Assembly: GCF_003605365.2 (NCBI RefSeq)
Contig: NZ_QYTU02000037.1
Location: 1-34,546 of the forward strand
Reading direction: 5' to 3'
DNA from: Siminovitchia fortis
GTDB taxonomy: Bacteria > Bacillota > Bacilli > Bacillales > Bacillaceae_C
DNA: 34,546 nt
Positions 7,412 through 14,296 of the stretch are shown here, one piece after another. Position 1 is the first letter of the stretch. Each line of letters begins with the position of its first letter. The position numbers were made by a program, and so were the translations under genes. The notes beneath the pieces are model-generated. The model ran no database searches and was not told the DNA's origin. It saw only the letters and a list, made by a program, of their open reading frames with translations.

Positions 7412-7633
7412 ATGAAAACTGTCAAATTTCAAATGGATGCTCTCACTTGCCCGTCCTGCATTAAAAAAATCGAGGGAGCACTCAACAGACAAAAAGGCGT
7501 CCAGGAAGCAAAAGTGTTGTTCCATTCCAGCAAAGTCAAGGTGGTTTACGATGAAGCTGTCGTTTCAGCAGACAAACTGCAAGGAATCATTACAAAACTT
7601 GGGTATCCAGTTTTATCCAAAAAAATCGCCTGA
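7412..7633 (+). CDS. Heavy-metal-associated (HMA) domain protein, CopZ-like chaperone
   Basis: This 73-residue single-domain protein has the ferredoxin-like HMA fold pattern, with the metal-binding loop ALTCPSCIKKIEGAL at residues ~10-24 (CxxC). It would bind Cu(I), Zn(II) or a similar soft metal and pass it to a P1B-type ATPase. ATG 7412 follows AAGGAGGGATTTTAA, a very strong ribosome binding site. It is the first gene of a locus whose next gene encodes the truncated ATPase, with the ATPase ribosome binding site overlapping this gene's stop. It appears intact, but its natural partner is destroyed. The metal cannot be told from sequence; CPSC is less typical than the CopZ MxCxxC. Confidence 0.88.
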   Translation: MKTVKFQMDALTCPSCIKKIEGALNRQKGVQEAKVLFHSSKVKVVYDEAVVSADKLQGIITKLGYPVLSKKIA

Positions 7634-7645
7634 GGAGGGAGAATC

Positions 7646-8287
7646 ATGACCGGACAAACAAAAGCCCGCATCGCAGCGGTCACCGGATCGCTGCTCGCGG
7701 CAGCTCTTCTTCTCCATTTGACAGGGTTCGAGGGATACAAGAGCTATTTATTGATCCTTGCCACCGTGATAGCCGGCTATCCCATCGTAATCAAAGCGGT
7801 TCAGTCATTGCGCATGAAAGCTTTCAGCATTGAGCTGCTCGTATCCATTGCTATTATCGGCGCGCTTTTTATCGGCGAATATGTAGAGTCTGCCGTGGTG
7901 TCTTTCCTATTTTTATTCGGAGCTTATCTGGAAGCCCGCACTTTGGAAAAAACGAGGTCTTCCCTTAAATCCCTTATCGACATGGCTCCTATGGAAGCCA
8001 CCGTTCTCCGCAACGGCGAAAAGGTCACCATCCCTGTGGATGAAGTGAAAGAAGGCGACCGCGTCTTTATCCAGTCCGGAGAAAAAGTGGCGGTGGACGG
8101 AAGAGTTGTCGACTTCGGAAGATACCGAAAAACGGATCGCTGCCTATCTTGTGGAGCTTGCCACCGACCACGATTCCTCCTCCATCACCCTGCCCATGCC
8201 AAAAAAAGACATTGCCTCTTATTTGGGCACGACACCGGAAACCGTGAGCCGGAAGCTGGCAGAGTTCCAGGAAAACGGCTGGATTGA
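7646..8287 (+). pseudogene. Truncated P1B-type metal-transporting ATPase (N-terminal fragment)
   Basis: Residues 1-~155 match the start of a heavy-metal P-type ATPase: four membrane helices (e.g. AFSIELLVSIAIIGALFIGEYVESAVV) followed by the beginning of the actuator domain (APMEATVLRNGEKVTIPVDEVKEGDRVFIQSGEKVAVDGRVVD). The sequence then leaves the family abruptly at about 8106-8112. Everything needed for transport is absent: the TGE loop, the CPx membrane motif, the DKTG phosphorylation site and the ATP-binding domain. The remaining ~58 codons are an out-of-frame reading of a Crp/Fnr gene. Full-length relatives have about 620-700 residues, so roughly 1.4 kb or more is missing. ATG 7646 follows GAGGAGGGAGA. 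Confidence 0.88.
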
Positions 8288-8345
8288 GCAGACTGGCCAG
8301 AGAAAGATGAGGATTATAGATATAGAAGCATTGGAAATGCTGTGA
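8106..8345 (+). pseudogene. C-terminal fragment of a Crp/Fnr-family regulator
   Basis: In the frame starting TTG 8106 the 79 residues match only the end of a Crp/Fnr regulator: the dimer-helix tail (DTEKRIAAYLVELA) and the winged helix-turn-helix (MPKKDIASYLGTTPETVSRKLAEFQENGWIE), ending in a wing strand RKMRIIDIEALE. The effector-binding cyclic-nucleotide-like domain (about 150 residues) is missing, and there is no ribosome binding site for the TTG. The join with the ATPase fragment occurs at or next to GTCGAC (8108-8113), which encodes Val-Asp of the ATPase in one frame and Ser-Thr of the regulator in the other. A deletion between short direct repeats would explain it. Probably not expressed as a working regulator. 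Confidence 0.85.
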
Positions 8346-8382
8346 TAATGAAAGAATTTTAAACACTGCGATTGGAGGCACG

Positions 8383-8859
8383 ATGGTGATAGCACACATT
8401 AAGCAAACGGGGGAAACCTGCATTGCCAGATTTGAACGTCACTTGAATCATTCCGTCGAAGAAGCATGGTCCTGGTTGACGGAAAATGAAAAACTCGCCC
8501 AATGGTTTCCAGAACTGCAGGTTGGCGACCTTCGGGAAGGCGGCTTCATGCAATTTGATATGGGGAACGGCACCTTTGAGAAACTTGAGATTACGGAGTT
8601 TGGGAAGTTTTCCGTTTTGGAATTTGCATGGTGGGAAGACAGTGTCCGCTTTGAACTGCATCCTCTTGCTGATGGCTGTGATTTAATCTTGGTTGAAAAA
8701 ATCAACAACATAACGGATCACACACCCAAGGATCTTGCCGGATGGCATGTATGCCTGGATGTGATAGGCGCATTGCTGGATGGCCGTGCAATCGACCGTA
8801 CAGAAGAATGGAAAAAGTGGTATGAACGATACGTGCAGGCGATAAAAAGGATTAAATGA
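8383..8859 (+). CDS. SRPBCC / AHSA1-domain protein
   Basis: The 158-residue protein fits the START-like SRPBCC fold of the AHSA1 family (Activator of Hsp90 ATPase homologue 1-like). The N-terminal strand and helix read ARFERHLNHSVEEAWSWLTENEKLAQWFPE, with the typical W-x-W and aWFP segments. A central WWEDSVRFELHP strand and the C-terminal long helix (DRTEEWKKWYERYVQAI) complete the cavity. Such proteins bind hydrophobic ligands; the actual ligand is unknown. ATG 8383 follows TTGGAGGCACG. It follows the ATPase/Crp scar by 37 bp and may now be transcribed from that locus's promoter. Its stop codon lies within a terminator hairpin. Confidence 0.85.
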   Translation: MVIAHIKQTGETCIARFERHLNHSVEEAWSWLTENEKLAQWFPELQVGDLREGGFMQFDMGNGTFEKLEITEFGKFSVLEFAWWEDSVRFELHPLADGCDLILVEKINNITDHTPKDLAGWHVCLDVIGALLDGRAIDRTEEWKKWYERYVQAIKRIK

Positions 8860-8890
8860 AATGAAGCCCTCTATTGGCTTCATTTCATTT
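8854..8890 (+). terminator. Terminator of the AHSA1-domain gene
   Basis: A perfect 15-bp inverted repeat (8854-8868 with 8876-8890; core GAAGCC/GGCTTC) has a 7-nt loop and includes the stop codon. It lacks a long U run, ending CATTTCATTT. Confidence 0.65.
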
Positions 8891-8901
8891 AAAGAGTCTT
8901 C

Positions 8902-9075
8902 GGATCATATTCCTGGCTTTCGGCTTATATTAAGCATCCTTTGGATCATAACCTTACCAACCCGGTTCATATTTCATCTTGGATCATATTCTTGCAACCT
9001 CGAATCATACTCCATCAACCTCGGATCATTTCCTCCCCGCCCCGATCATATTCCATCTACCTTAGACCACACCTC
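8902..9075. repeat. Degenerate ~21-bp tandem array upstream of the second LysM-GH18 gene
   Basis: About nine units with core GGATCATATTCC start near 8902, 8922, 8943, 8964, 8981, 9002, 9023, 9044 and 9064, mostly 20-21 bp apart (two helical turns). The reverse complement of the core, GGAATATGATCC, closely resembles the units of the array at 10465-10622, so the two arrays bracket the gene in opposite orientation. The spurious ORFs crossing it are products of the repeat. Confidence 0.75.
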
Positions 9076-9191
9076 CTTCTTCGCAGACCAAATCATTCAG
9101 ACATGTTCCTTCCCTTCCCATACATATGAGCAGCCGTCTCTTCATATATATTTTTAAAAGACCATCTGCTGAAAATGAAACGGGGTGCCGT

Positions 9192-10445
9192 ATGTTTATT
9201 TATGTTGTGAAACTGGGGGATTCTCTGTTTTCAATCGCGGCCAAGTACCGGATTTCGATGGACAGCCTTCGCATCACTAACGGTTTGAGAACGGACCGGC
9301 TCGTTCCCGGCCAGGATTTGCTTGTCCCTTCGAATGTATATATTGTGCAGCCTGGCGATTCGCTTTTTTCCATTGCCCAGATGACTTTCATTCCGGCGGA
9401 AACGATTCGCCTGTACAATGGACTTCAATCCGATGAATTAACCGTGGGAATGGAGCTTTATTTGCCGCCGAGAGAAAAATATACGGAGGAAGGGCTCAGT
9501 TATTTAACCCCTGCTACGCCCGCGCAAAACCGGATTAACGTACAAACCTTTGCACCGATCATTACGAATTTCGGTGTGTTTGAATATCATGTTTTAGAAG
9601 ATGGAAGTTTAAGTGCTTTGGATGACCGTCAGCTCATTTCCCTCATCAGAGAGAATGGTTCCAACCCGATTGCGGTTATCACCAATTTGACAGAAACCGG
9701 GTTTAGCCCGCAATTGACTAAAAGAATTTTAAATAACCCTACACTCCGGCAGAGAGTAATCAATAATATTTATAATTTGGTCAAGAGTAAAAATTACGCT
9801 GGTGTCAATGTGGATTTTGAGCAGGTCCTCGAGAGTGAACGGGATTTGTACAGCGGATTCCTGGCAGCCCTCAGGGACCGCCTGAAACCGGAGGGGTTCA
9901 GTATCTCCGCGGCTGTTCCTGCAAAGACTTCCGACAACATCCCGTGGCTGAGAGGATTTGATTACGGCGGTATTGCAGCTGCGGTCGACTTCGTCTTTAT
10001 CATGGCGTATGACTGGCATGAGGCCGGAAGCGATCCCGGTCCGGTAGCCCCCATCACAGAAGTGAGAAAAACACTGGACTATGCCCTCACAAAGATGGGA
10101 AGGAATAAAATTGTGTTGGGCGTCCCCCGCTACGGATATAATTGGACGATGTCAAATGGCTCAGTTGCAAGCGCCAGTGCATTTTCCGTTTCCAATGCAT
10201 ATGCGACAGCAATGAGGTACCAAGTGCCGATCCAATATTCCACAGAATATCAGCAGCCCCATTACACATATTGGGATGAAAATGGAAGAAGGCACGTCGT
10301 CTGGTTTGAGGATGTGCGGGCACGGGCAGCAAAATTTCAATTGGCCGTAGATTACAAGATAAGAGGGATAGGCGCCTGGCAGTTGGGCTTGCACTTCCCC
10401 CAGTCCGCCTTTTTGGTCCGGGAGTTTTTCAGAAAAAAAAGGTAA
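9192..10445 (+). CDS. LysM(x2)-GH18 spore peptidoglycan hydrolase-like protein
   Basis: The 417-residue protein has LysM repeats at ~2-45 and ~48-95 (each with GDSLFSIA) and a glycosyl hydrolase 18 domain at ~115-415. The catalytic strand AGVNVDFEQV keeps the DxE acid, and FIMAYDWHEAGSDPGPVAP matches the substrate-binding strand. It is like the SleL/YaaH enzymes and a paralogue of the gene at 3997-5406, with one LysM fewer. I chose ATG 9192, which gives the MFIYVVKLGDSL start expected for a LysM and follows CGGGGTG. The longer start at 9126 has no ribosome binding site and adds unrelated residues. The gene stands alone between two repeat arrays; no clear terminator follows, only the second array. 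Confidence 0.9.
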   Translation: MFIYVVKLGDSLFSIAAKYRISMDSLRITNGLRTDRLVPGQDLLVPSNVYIVQPGDSLFSIAQMTFIPAETIRLYNGLQSDELTVGMELYLPPREKYTEEGLSYLTPATPAQNRINVQTFAPIITNFGVFEYHVLEDGSLSALDDRQLISLIRENGSNPIAVITNLTETGFSPQLTKRILNNPTLRQRVINNIYNLVKSKNYAGVNVDFEQVLESERDLYSGFLAALRDRLKPEGFSISAAVPAKTSDNIPWLRGFDYGGIAAAVDFVFIMAYDWHEAGSDPGPVAPITEVRKTLDYALTKMGRNKIVLGVPRYGYNWTMSNGSVASASAFSVSNAYATAMRYQVPIQYSTEYQQPHYTYWDENGRRHVVWFEDVRARAAKFQLAVDYKIRGIGAWQLGLHFPQSAFLVREFFRKKR

Positions 10446-10464
10446 GCATCTTGCCTATAGCTTT

Positions 10465-10622
10465 GGAATATGCGCCGGGTAGCCGGGGATATGCGCCAAA
10501 ACTGCAAATTATGAGCCCAGAAACTGGGATATGTACCTAAACCGGAAATTATGAGCCGAGAAATAGGGATATGTGCCGGGACCCGGGATATGCGCCAAAT
10601 CCACAATTTTATAAGCCAGCCC
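10465..10622. repeat. Degenerate ~20-bp tandem array downstream of the second LysM-GH18 gene
   Basis: Units with core GG(A/G)ATATG(C/T)(G/A)CC start near 10465, 10486, 10526, 10566 and 10585, alternating with related units containing AAATTATGAGCC (about 10506, 10547) and a decayed last unit. The spacing is about 18-22 bp. The core differs from the inverted core of the array at 8902-9075 by only the two bases before CC. Confidence 0.7.
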
Positions 10623-10634
10623 CTGGTATAAGCA

Positions 10635-10664
10635 AAAAGATCTCCCTAAAAAAGGAGATCTTTT
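10635..10664 (-). terminator. Terminator of the ABC substrate-binding gene
   Basis: An 11-bp perfect stem (AAAAGATCTCC with GGAGATCTTTT) has an 8-nt loop and lies three bases beyond the stop of the minus-strand lipoprotein gene. Confidence 0.85.
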
Positions 10665-10667
10665 CTA

Positions 10668-11669
10668 TTACTTTTCGTAAACTTCGGCATCCCATTCCGG
10701 CTTGATTTTCACTCCGATCGTATCAGCCACTTCCTTGTTCACCATAAACTTCAATGTTTTCGGCGGCTCCGCAGGAATGTCGGCAGGCTTGGCTTCCTCT
10801 TTTAAAATTTTCACTGCCATTTCACCTGCTCCGTGGCCGACTTCAAAGAAGTCTACTCCAAATGCAGCGAAGGCGCCTCTTGGAACGGAATCAAGATCGG
10901 CCGCCAGCAGTGGCACCTTTGCGGTAGTCGTAACGTCGGCAACTGACTCAAATGCAGATACTACGGTGTTGTCCGTAATGCAATAAAAAGCATCGACCTG
11001 ATCGGCGATTGATTCTGTCGCCTGCTTTACATCCGCACTTGTGGAAACTGTCGCTTCGACCAATTCCAATCCATATTCATCCATCTGTTTTTTGATTTTA
11101 TCGATTTGGGCGCGCGAATTTTGCTCTCCCGCATTATAGACGGTTCCGACTTTCTTGGCTTCCAATTCATTTTTCAAATACTCCAGGGCTTTCGGAATTG
11201 ATTCCGGATGATGGTGGCTTGTCCCGGTGACATTACCACCGGGTTTTTCCATGGAATCGATCAATTCCGCACCGACCGGGTCAACAACAGATGTAAAAAC
11301 TATCGGAATTTCCGTTGTTTTACTCAATGCTGCCTGGGCACTCGGTGTTGAGTTGGCAAAAATAAGGTCCACATTTTGGCCGACAAAGTTGGAAGCAATC
11401 GTGTCATTGGCACTGTTGTCGCCTTGGGCATTTTGCATGTCATACTCAACGTTAAGCCCCGCTTCCTCAATCGCCTTCTTGAACCCTTCAGTTGCCTGGT
11501 TCAATGCCGGATGTTCCATAAGCTGGGTAACGCCGATCGTATATGTCTCCTTGCTTTCCTTTTCACCTTCGTCCGCCGGCTCCGATTCGGGCGCGGAGGA
11601 ATTGCTGCTACATGCCCCAAGGATGAATGCAGCCCCTAACAGTGAAAGGACACTCTTTTTAAATCTCAT
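10668..11669 (-). CDS. ABC transporter substrate-binding lipoprotein (TrpX/ABC_sub_bind family)
   Basis: This 333-residue lipoprotein has a signal peptide with lipobox LGAC (lipidated Cys20), a Ser/Glu-rich linker, and a periplasmic-binding-protein-like core starting YTIGVTQLMEHPALNQATEGF. It belongs to the family (PF04392) whose best-known member, TrpX, binds tryptophan or related aromatic compounds; here the ligand is unknown. Motifs such as FANSTPSAQAAL and PIVFTSVVDPVGAELI are typical of the family. ATG 11669 follows a GGGGG-type ribosome binding site. Normally a permease and an ATPase gene follow, but here a terminator comes immediately after the stop and no partners are visible on either side. 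The protein must work with a transporter encoded elsewhere or has been left behind by rearrangement. Confidence 0.92.
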   Translation of the reverse strand: MRFKKSVLSLLGAAFILGACSSNSSAPESEPADEGEKESKETYTIGVTQLMEHPALNQATEGFKKAIEEAGLNVEYDMQNAQGDNSANDTIASNFVGQNVDLIFANSTPSAQAALSKTTEIPIVFTSVVDPVGAELIDSMEKPGGNVTGTSHHHPESIPKALEYLKNELEAKKVGTVYNAGEQNSRAQIDKIKKQMDEYGLELVEATVSTSADVKQATESIADQVDAFYCITDNTVVSAFESVADVTTTAKVPLLAADLDSVPRGAFAAFGVDFFEVGHGAGEMAVKILKEEAKPADIPAEPPKTLKFMVNKEVADTIGVKIKPEWDAEVYEK

Positions 11670-11763
11670 TATGTAAAACCCCCATTTTTTTGAAACTCCC
11701 CTTTGATAAATGGTTCACTCCCCCCCTTTTAAAAATAGTCTGAAGTTATTGATTTTGAAAAAA

Positions 11764-11792
11764 ATTATAGACTAGTGTGTATGCACTGTCAA
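11764..11792 (-). promoter_or_regulatory. Consensus sigma-A promoter of the substrate-binding gene
   Basis: On the minus strand TTGACA (complement of 11787-11792), a 17-bp spacer and TATAAT (complement of 11764-11769) form a perfect consensus promoter about 95 bp before the start codon. An AGTG-N6-CACT inverted repeat lies within the spacer and could be an operator. No T-box or known riboswitch is visible in the short leader. Confidence 0.85.
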
Positions 11793-11939
11793 TTGAATTT
11801 TTACCGGTTTAATTGGATCGAAAAATCACGAGACGGCTGGTTATATTAAATGGAAACCGTCCAAAGCAAGATTGTTTTAGGGCAAACGCCCACCCTTTGG
11901 GCAATAGCGGAGCATAAGATGAAAAGGAAATGAAAATAT

Positions 11940-12125
11940 TTGAAAAAGGGGTTGCCTTCTTTTATGAACAAGGAAGAATGTGCATGTTGTGAAAATTTCT
12001 TTTGGAGAAATCAACTATCGCTGCTGCCGAGTGATTGGAATCGTCCCCGCAAAAAATACTGTCCGCTATGCTATCCCGATATCCTAGAGAATTATACAAA
12101 GCTTCATTTTGATTATGAGTATTAG
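11940..12125 (+). CDS. Small protein with two CxxC-type knuckles
   Basis: The 61-residue protein contains CACC near residue 14 and YCPLC near residue 41, separated by a basic/aromatic stretch (NFFWRNQLSLLPSDW). That is the spacing of a small zinc ribbon. I do not recognise the family. The start is TTG 11940, 9 nt behind AAAAGGAAA; the alternative ATG 11964 keeps all Cys residues but has only a distant GGGG. It stands alone, followed after 15 bp by repeat copy 2. Preserved paired cysteines and a plausible ribosome binding site argue that it is real; its job is unknown. Confidence 0.6.
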   Translation: MKKGLPSFMNKEECACCENFFWRNQLSLLPSDWNRPRKKYCPLCYPDILENYTKLHFDYEY

Positions 12126-12140
12126 ATGAATAATGACGAT

Positions 12141-12465
12141 AAGAAAAGCGCAAGCGCCTTGCCCATCGACGTACAGACTGGAGTGCCTCCGACGAGATAA
12201 AGGATAAGGAAGTGCGAGAGTGCCTGCTTATCGGCGACAAGCATAAGACGAGCGCTGAAGAAGGCGTAGTTTGCCTTCAGCAGCGATTGGCTTATGACCT
12301 CGAGCCGATGGCACTCGCAGCCAGACAACACGGCGAGGAACGAGCCGATGTTGACTTATCGTAGGAGGAGGTGCGAAGTCTGCTAGTCGATAGGCGCTGG
12401 AGCTAGACAACAAAAGGCTTTGTTCAAAATTTTAAAGCTAAAAAATCTTATGCTTTCTTATTCAG
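12141..12465. repeat. Hairpin repeat element, copy 2, interrupted by a nested 122-bp hairpin
   Basis: This copy matches 6928-7130 almost base for base, including the 56-bp right flank, but contains an extra 122 bp. The outer arms 12141-12204 and 12327-12409 correspond to the 147-bp element. Shared right-flank words include GGCTTTGTTC and TTTTAAAGCTAAAA. The ORFs in it are artefacts of the palindrome. Confidence 0.9.
12205..12326. repeat. Nested 122-bp palindromic insertion within repeat copy 2
   Basis: Absent from copies 1 and 3, this segment is itself an imperfect palindrome: GTGCGAGAGTGCC faces GGCACTCGCA, CATAAG faces CTTATG, and CGCTGAAGAAGGC faces GCCTTCAGCAGCG. It sits near the tip of the outer hairpin. 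A TAAGGA at its left end resembles the adjoining AAAGGA, so a small target duplication is possible but unproven. Alternatively copies 1 and 3 are deletion derivatives of a longer form. Confidence 0.8.
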
Positions 12466-12516
12466 AAAAAAAGAAATAAAAAATTCCCGCCGGTGCAATG
12501 TCAAAATGTCCCCGTT

Positions 12517-12537
12517 TTGACCGATCGAAACGGTCAA
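12517..12537. repeat. Small inverted repeat
   Basis: TTGACCG and CGGTCAA are separated by 7 bp, forming a short GC-containing hairpin just before the tandem 52-bp units. No U tract follows, so it is not a convincing terminator. Confidence 0.5.
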
Positions 12538-12569
12538 GCCGGAACGGCTATTAACGGAGCGAATAGTAA

Positions 12570-12674
12570 AGTGACCGTGGTCGACGATTAGTCTCTTGCG
12601 CGGGCACTGGAGACTCCGAACAGTGACCGCGTTCGCCGGTAAGCCTCCTGTGCGAGCGCCCGGATCAGGGTCCT
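12570..12674. repeat. Two tandem ~52-bp units, locus A of a dispersed family
   Basis: Two units begin with AGTGACCG at 12570 and 12622 (period 52). They contain CG(A/G)TTAG-like, CTCTTG and GGGC..TGGAGAC blocks. Related units occur at 26938-27043 and 28819-28974. The rest of the gap up to 12895 has no gene I can support. Confidence 0.65.
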
Positions 12675-12895
12675 CTATCCCTTTAATTGAAGAATCCATC
12701 ATGCAGAGGAAAAGATTCGTTTTTCTCCGCTTGATTTATTTTAGGGGGCTTTTTAGACAGCTCCAAAAGAGTATTTATAGATTGTGTCTCCGAATATCAT
12801 GCCTTCCTTCTGCATATTACAAACCCATTCGTGACAAGATAATACCAGTATGTTTTCAGCATAAAGCATAGCTCGCTTTAACACTTTAATGTGGT

Positions 12896-12910
12896 GGGGG
12901 ACAGGCCCCC
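12896..12910. repeat. GGGGGACAGGCCCCC motif at the first germination operon
   Basis: This 15-bp near-palindrome is identical to 7293-7307 and ends just before the AAAAGGAG ribosome binding site of the gerA gene. A related GGGACTGTCCCC lies at 1326-1337. Folded in mRNA it would form a tight hairpin directly 5' of the ribosome binding site. Confidence 0.7.
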
Positions 12911-12928
12911 AAAAGGAGATTCATACAT

Positions 12929-14296
12929 ATGCGCAAAAAAATCCCGATCATGTACACTCCTTCTGAAACGATCAGCTGGATTGAGGAGGAATTGAAGGGT
13001 TCCTTTGATTTTGTACATCAACCGCTTCACACCGATAAAAAACATATTAAGCTTATATATATTAAAACGGTCGTTGACGGCCAGCGTTTACAGGAAGGCA
13101 TCATCAGGCCTTTTTTTGAACTGTCTTCCATGAATGATGTGGAAGCTTACTTGACGTCTCTTCCAAATCAGATCGACATTGAATCAAAGGAGCAAATTTT
13201 GCTGGAGCTGACGAAAGGCAGTCTTTTAATTCATGTCAATGATTCCCTTCTTTTGTTTGACTTTAATTTGGTGAGCAATGATATGGTCCTGGAAAGCAAT
13301 GTGGAGCCTAGCATTCAAGGGCCCCAGCTTGCTTTAAGCGAGAGTCTGATGACCAATATCAACCTTATTCGGCAGCGATATCACCAGCCTTCTCTTACGA
13401 TTGAAATGATAACAATCGGAAAAAAATCCAATCAGTCATTGGCGATCCTATATGATCGGGACGATGTAAAAAAAGAGGCGCTGGAAAAGGTAAAAAAAAG
13501 AATCAATGCCCTTGACAGGGATATCGTCCAATCCAGTTCCGAATTATTATTTCTGATTAACAACAAAAGATTTTCATTATTTCCAAGCATGATGATGACG
13601 GAAAGAACGGATCGGATGGTTTACAATCTGGCAGGAGGAAAGGTGCTCCTCCTTCTTGATGGGGACTCCAATGTTATCATGGCTCCCGCTATATTTTTTG
13701 ATTTCATGACAGCCGCCGAAGACAGCTACCACACTTATTGGGTGTCCAGGTTTTCAGTTATGCTTCGATATATTGGTTTTTTCAACTGTTTAATTTTGCC
13801 GGGATTATACGTGGCGGTCACTTCCTATAATCCGGATGTTTTTCGCGCGGAGTTGGCTCTATCTATAGCAGGCAGCCGGATTGGAGTGCCTTACCCCTCA
13901 TTCATTGAGGTCCTGATCATGTTGATTGTCATGGAATTGCTGACAGAGGCAAGTATCCGGCTGCCAAAAATAGTGAGTGCAACAGCCACTACAGTCGGGG
14001 GACTCATTTTGGGCACTGCTGCAACAGAAGCGGCCCTAACGTCCAATGTGATGGTTATAATCATCTCTGCGGTGGCCATTTCCACCTTTGTCATTCCCAT
14101 CAATGAGATGGGGCTGGCCATCAGGGTCTTCAGATATGTCATTTTATTCTTTGCCACTGTATCGGGCATGGCCGGATTAATGCTGGGTATTCTTGGCCTG
14201 ATCATGTATTTGACGAATAAAAGCAGCTTTGGGGAGCCTTACTTGAAATTTTTCTATAAAGGAAGGAATCAAGAGATTAAGGGGAGCCAATCATGA
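12929..14296 (+). CDS. GerA-type germinant receptor subunit A
   Basis: A subunits of GerA receptors sit in the inner spore membrane and help sense nutrients that trigger germination. The 455-residue protein has a soluble N-terminal half (~1-270, with the two-lobed fold seen in GerKA-type proteins) and a membrane half with about five helices from ~280. It includes the family hallmark GVPYPSFIEVLIMLIVMELL followed by EASIRLP. It is at the short end of the family (usual 450-550). ATG 12929 follows AAAAGGAGAT. Its last codons overlap the gerB start as ATGA. No clear sigma-G promoter was found upstream, although forespore expression is expected. Which nutrient it recognises cannot be told. Confidence 0.93.
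   Translation: MRKKIPIMYTPSETISWIEEELKGSFDFVHQPLHTDKKHIKLIYIKTVVDGQRLQEGIIRPFFELSSMNDVEAYLTSLPNQIDIESKEQILLELTKGSLLIHVNDSLLLFDFNLVSNDMVLESNVEPSIQGPQLALSESLMTNINLIRQRYHQPSLTIEMITIGKKSNQSLAILYDRDDVKKEALEKVKKRINALDRDIVQSSSELLFLINNKRFSLFPSMMMTERTDRMVYNLAGGKVLLLLDGDSNVIMAPAIFFDFMTAAEDSYHTYWVSRFSVMLRYIGFFNCLILPGLYVAVTSYNPDVFRAELALSIAGSRIGVPYPSFIEVLIMLIVMELLTEASIRLPKIVSATATTVGGLILGTAATEAALTSNVMVIIISAVAISTFVIPINEMGLAIRVFRYVILFFATVSGMAGLMLGILGLIMYLTNKSSFGEPYLKFFYKGRNQEIKGSQS

Noticed and set aside
8902-9075. Possible CRISPR array
   Set aside because: Units are ~21 bp, directly abutting and degenerate, with no unique spacers and no cas genes.
9126-9191. N-terminal extension of the second LysM-GH18 protein
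   Set aside because: There is no ribosome binding site at 9126; the LysM domain begins exactly at the ATG at 9192.
11670-11763. T-box or riboswitch leader for the TrpX-like gene
   Set aside because: The leader is under 100 nt and lacks the T-box sequence and an anti-terminator fold.
12122-12413. Minus-strand ORFs in repeat copy 2
   Set aside because: Products of palindromic repeat DNA; the same frames are broken in the other copies.
12812-12844. Sigma-G promoter for the first germination operon (GCATATT ... GATAATA)
   Set aside because: The spacing between the elements is too long for sigma-G and the match is weak.
12596-12871. 91-residue plus-strand ORF
   Set aside because: It starts inside a 52-bp repeat unit, has odd composition and no ribosome binding site.
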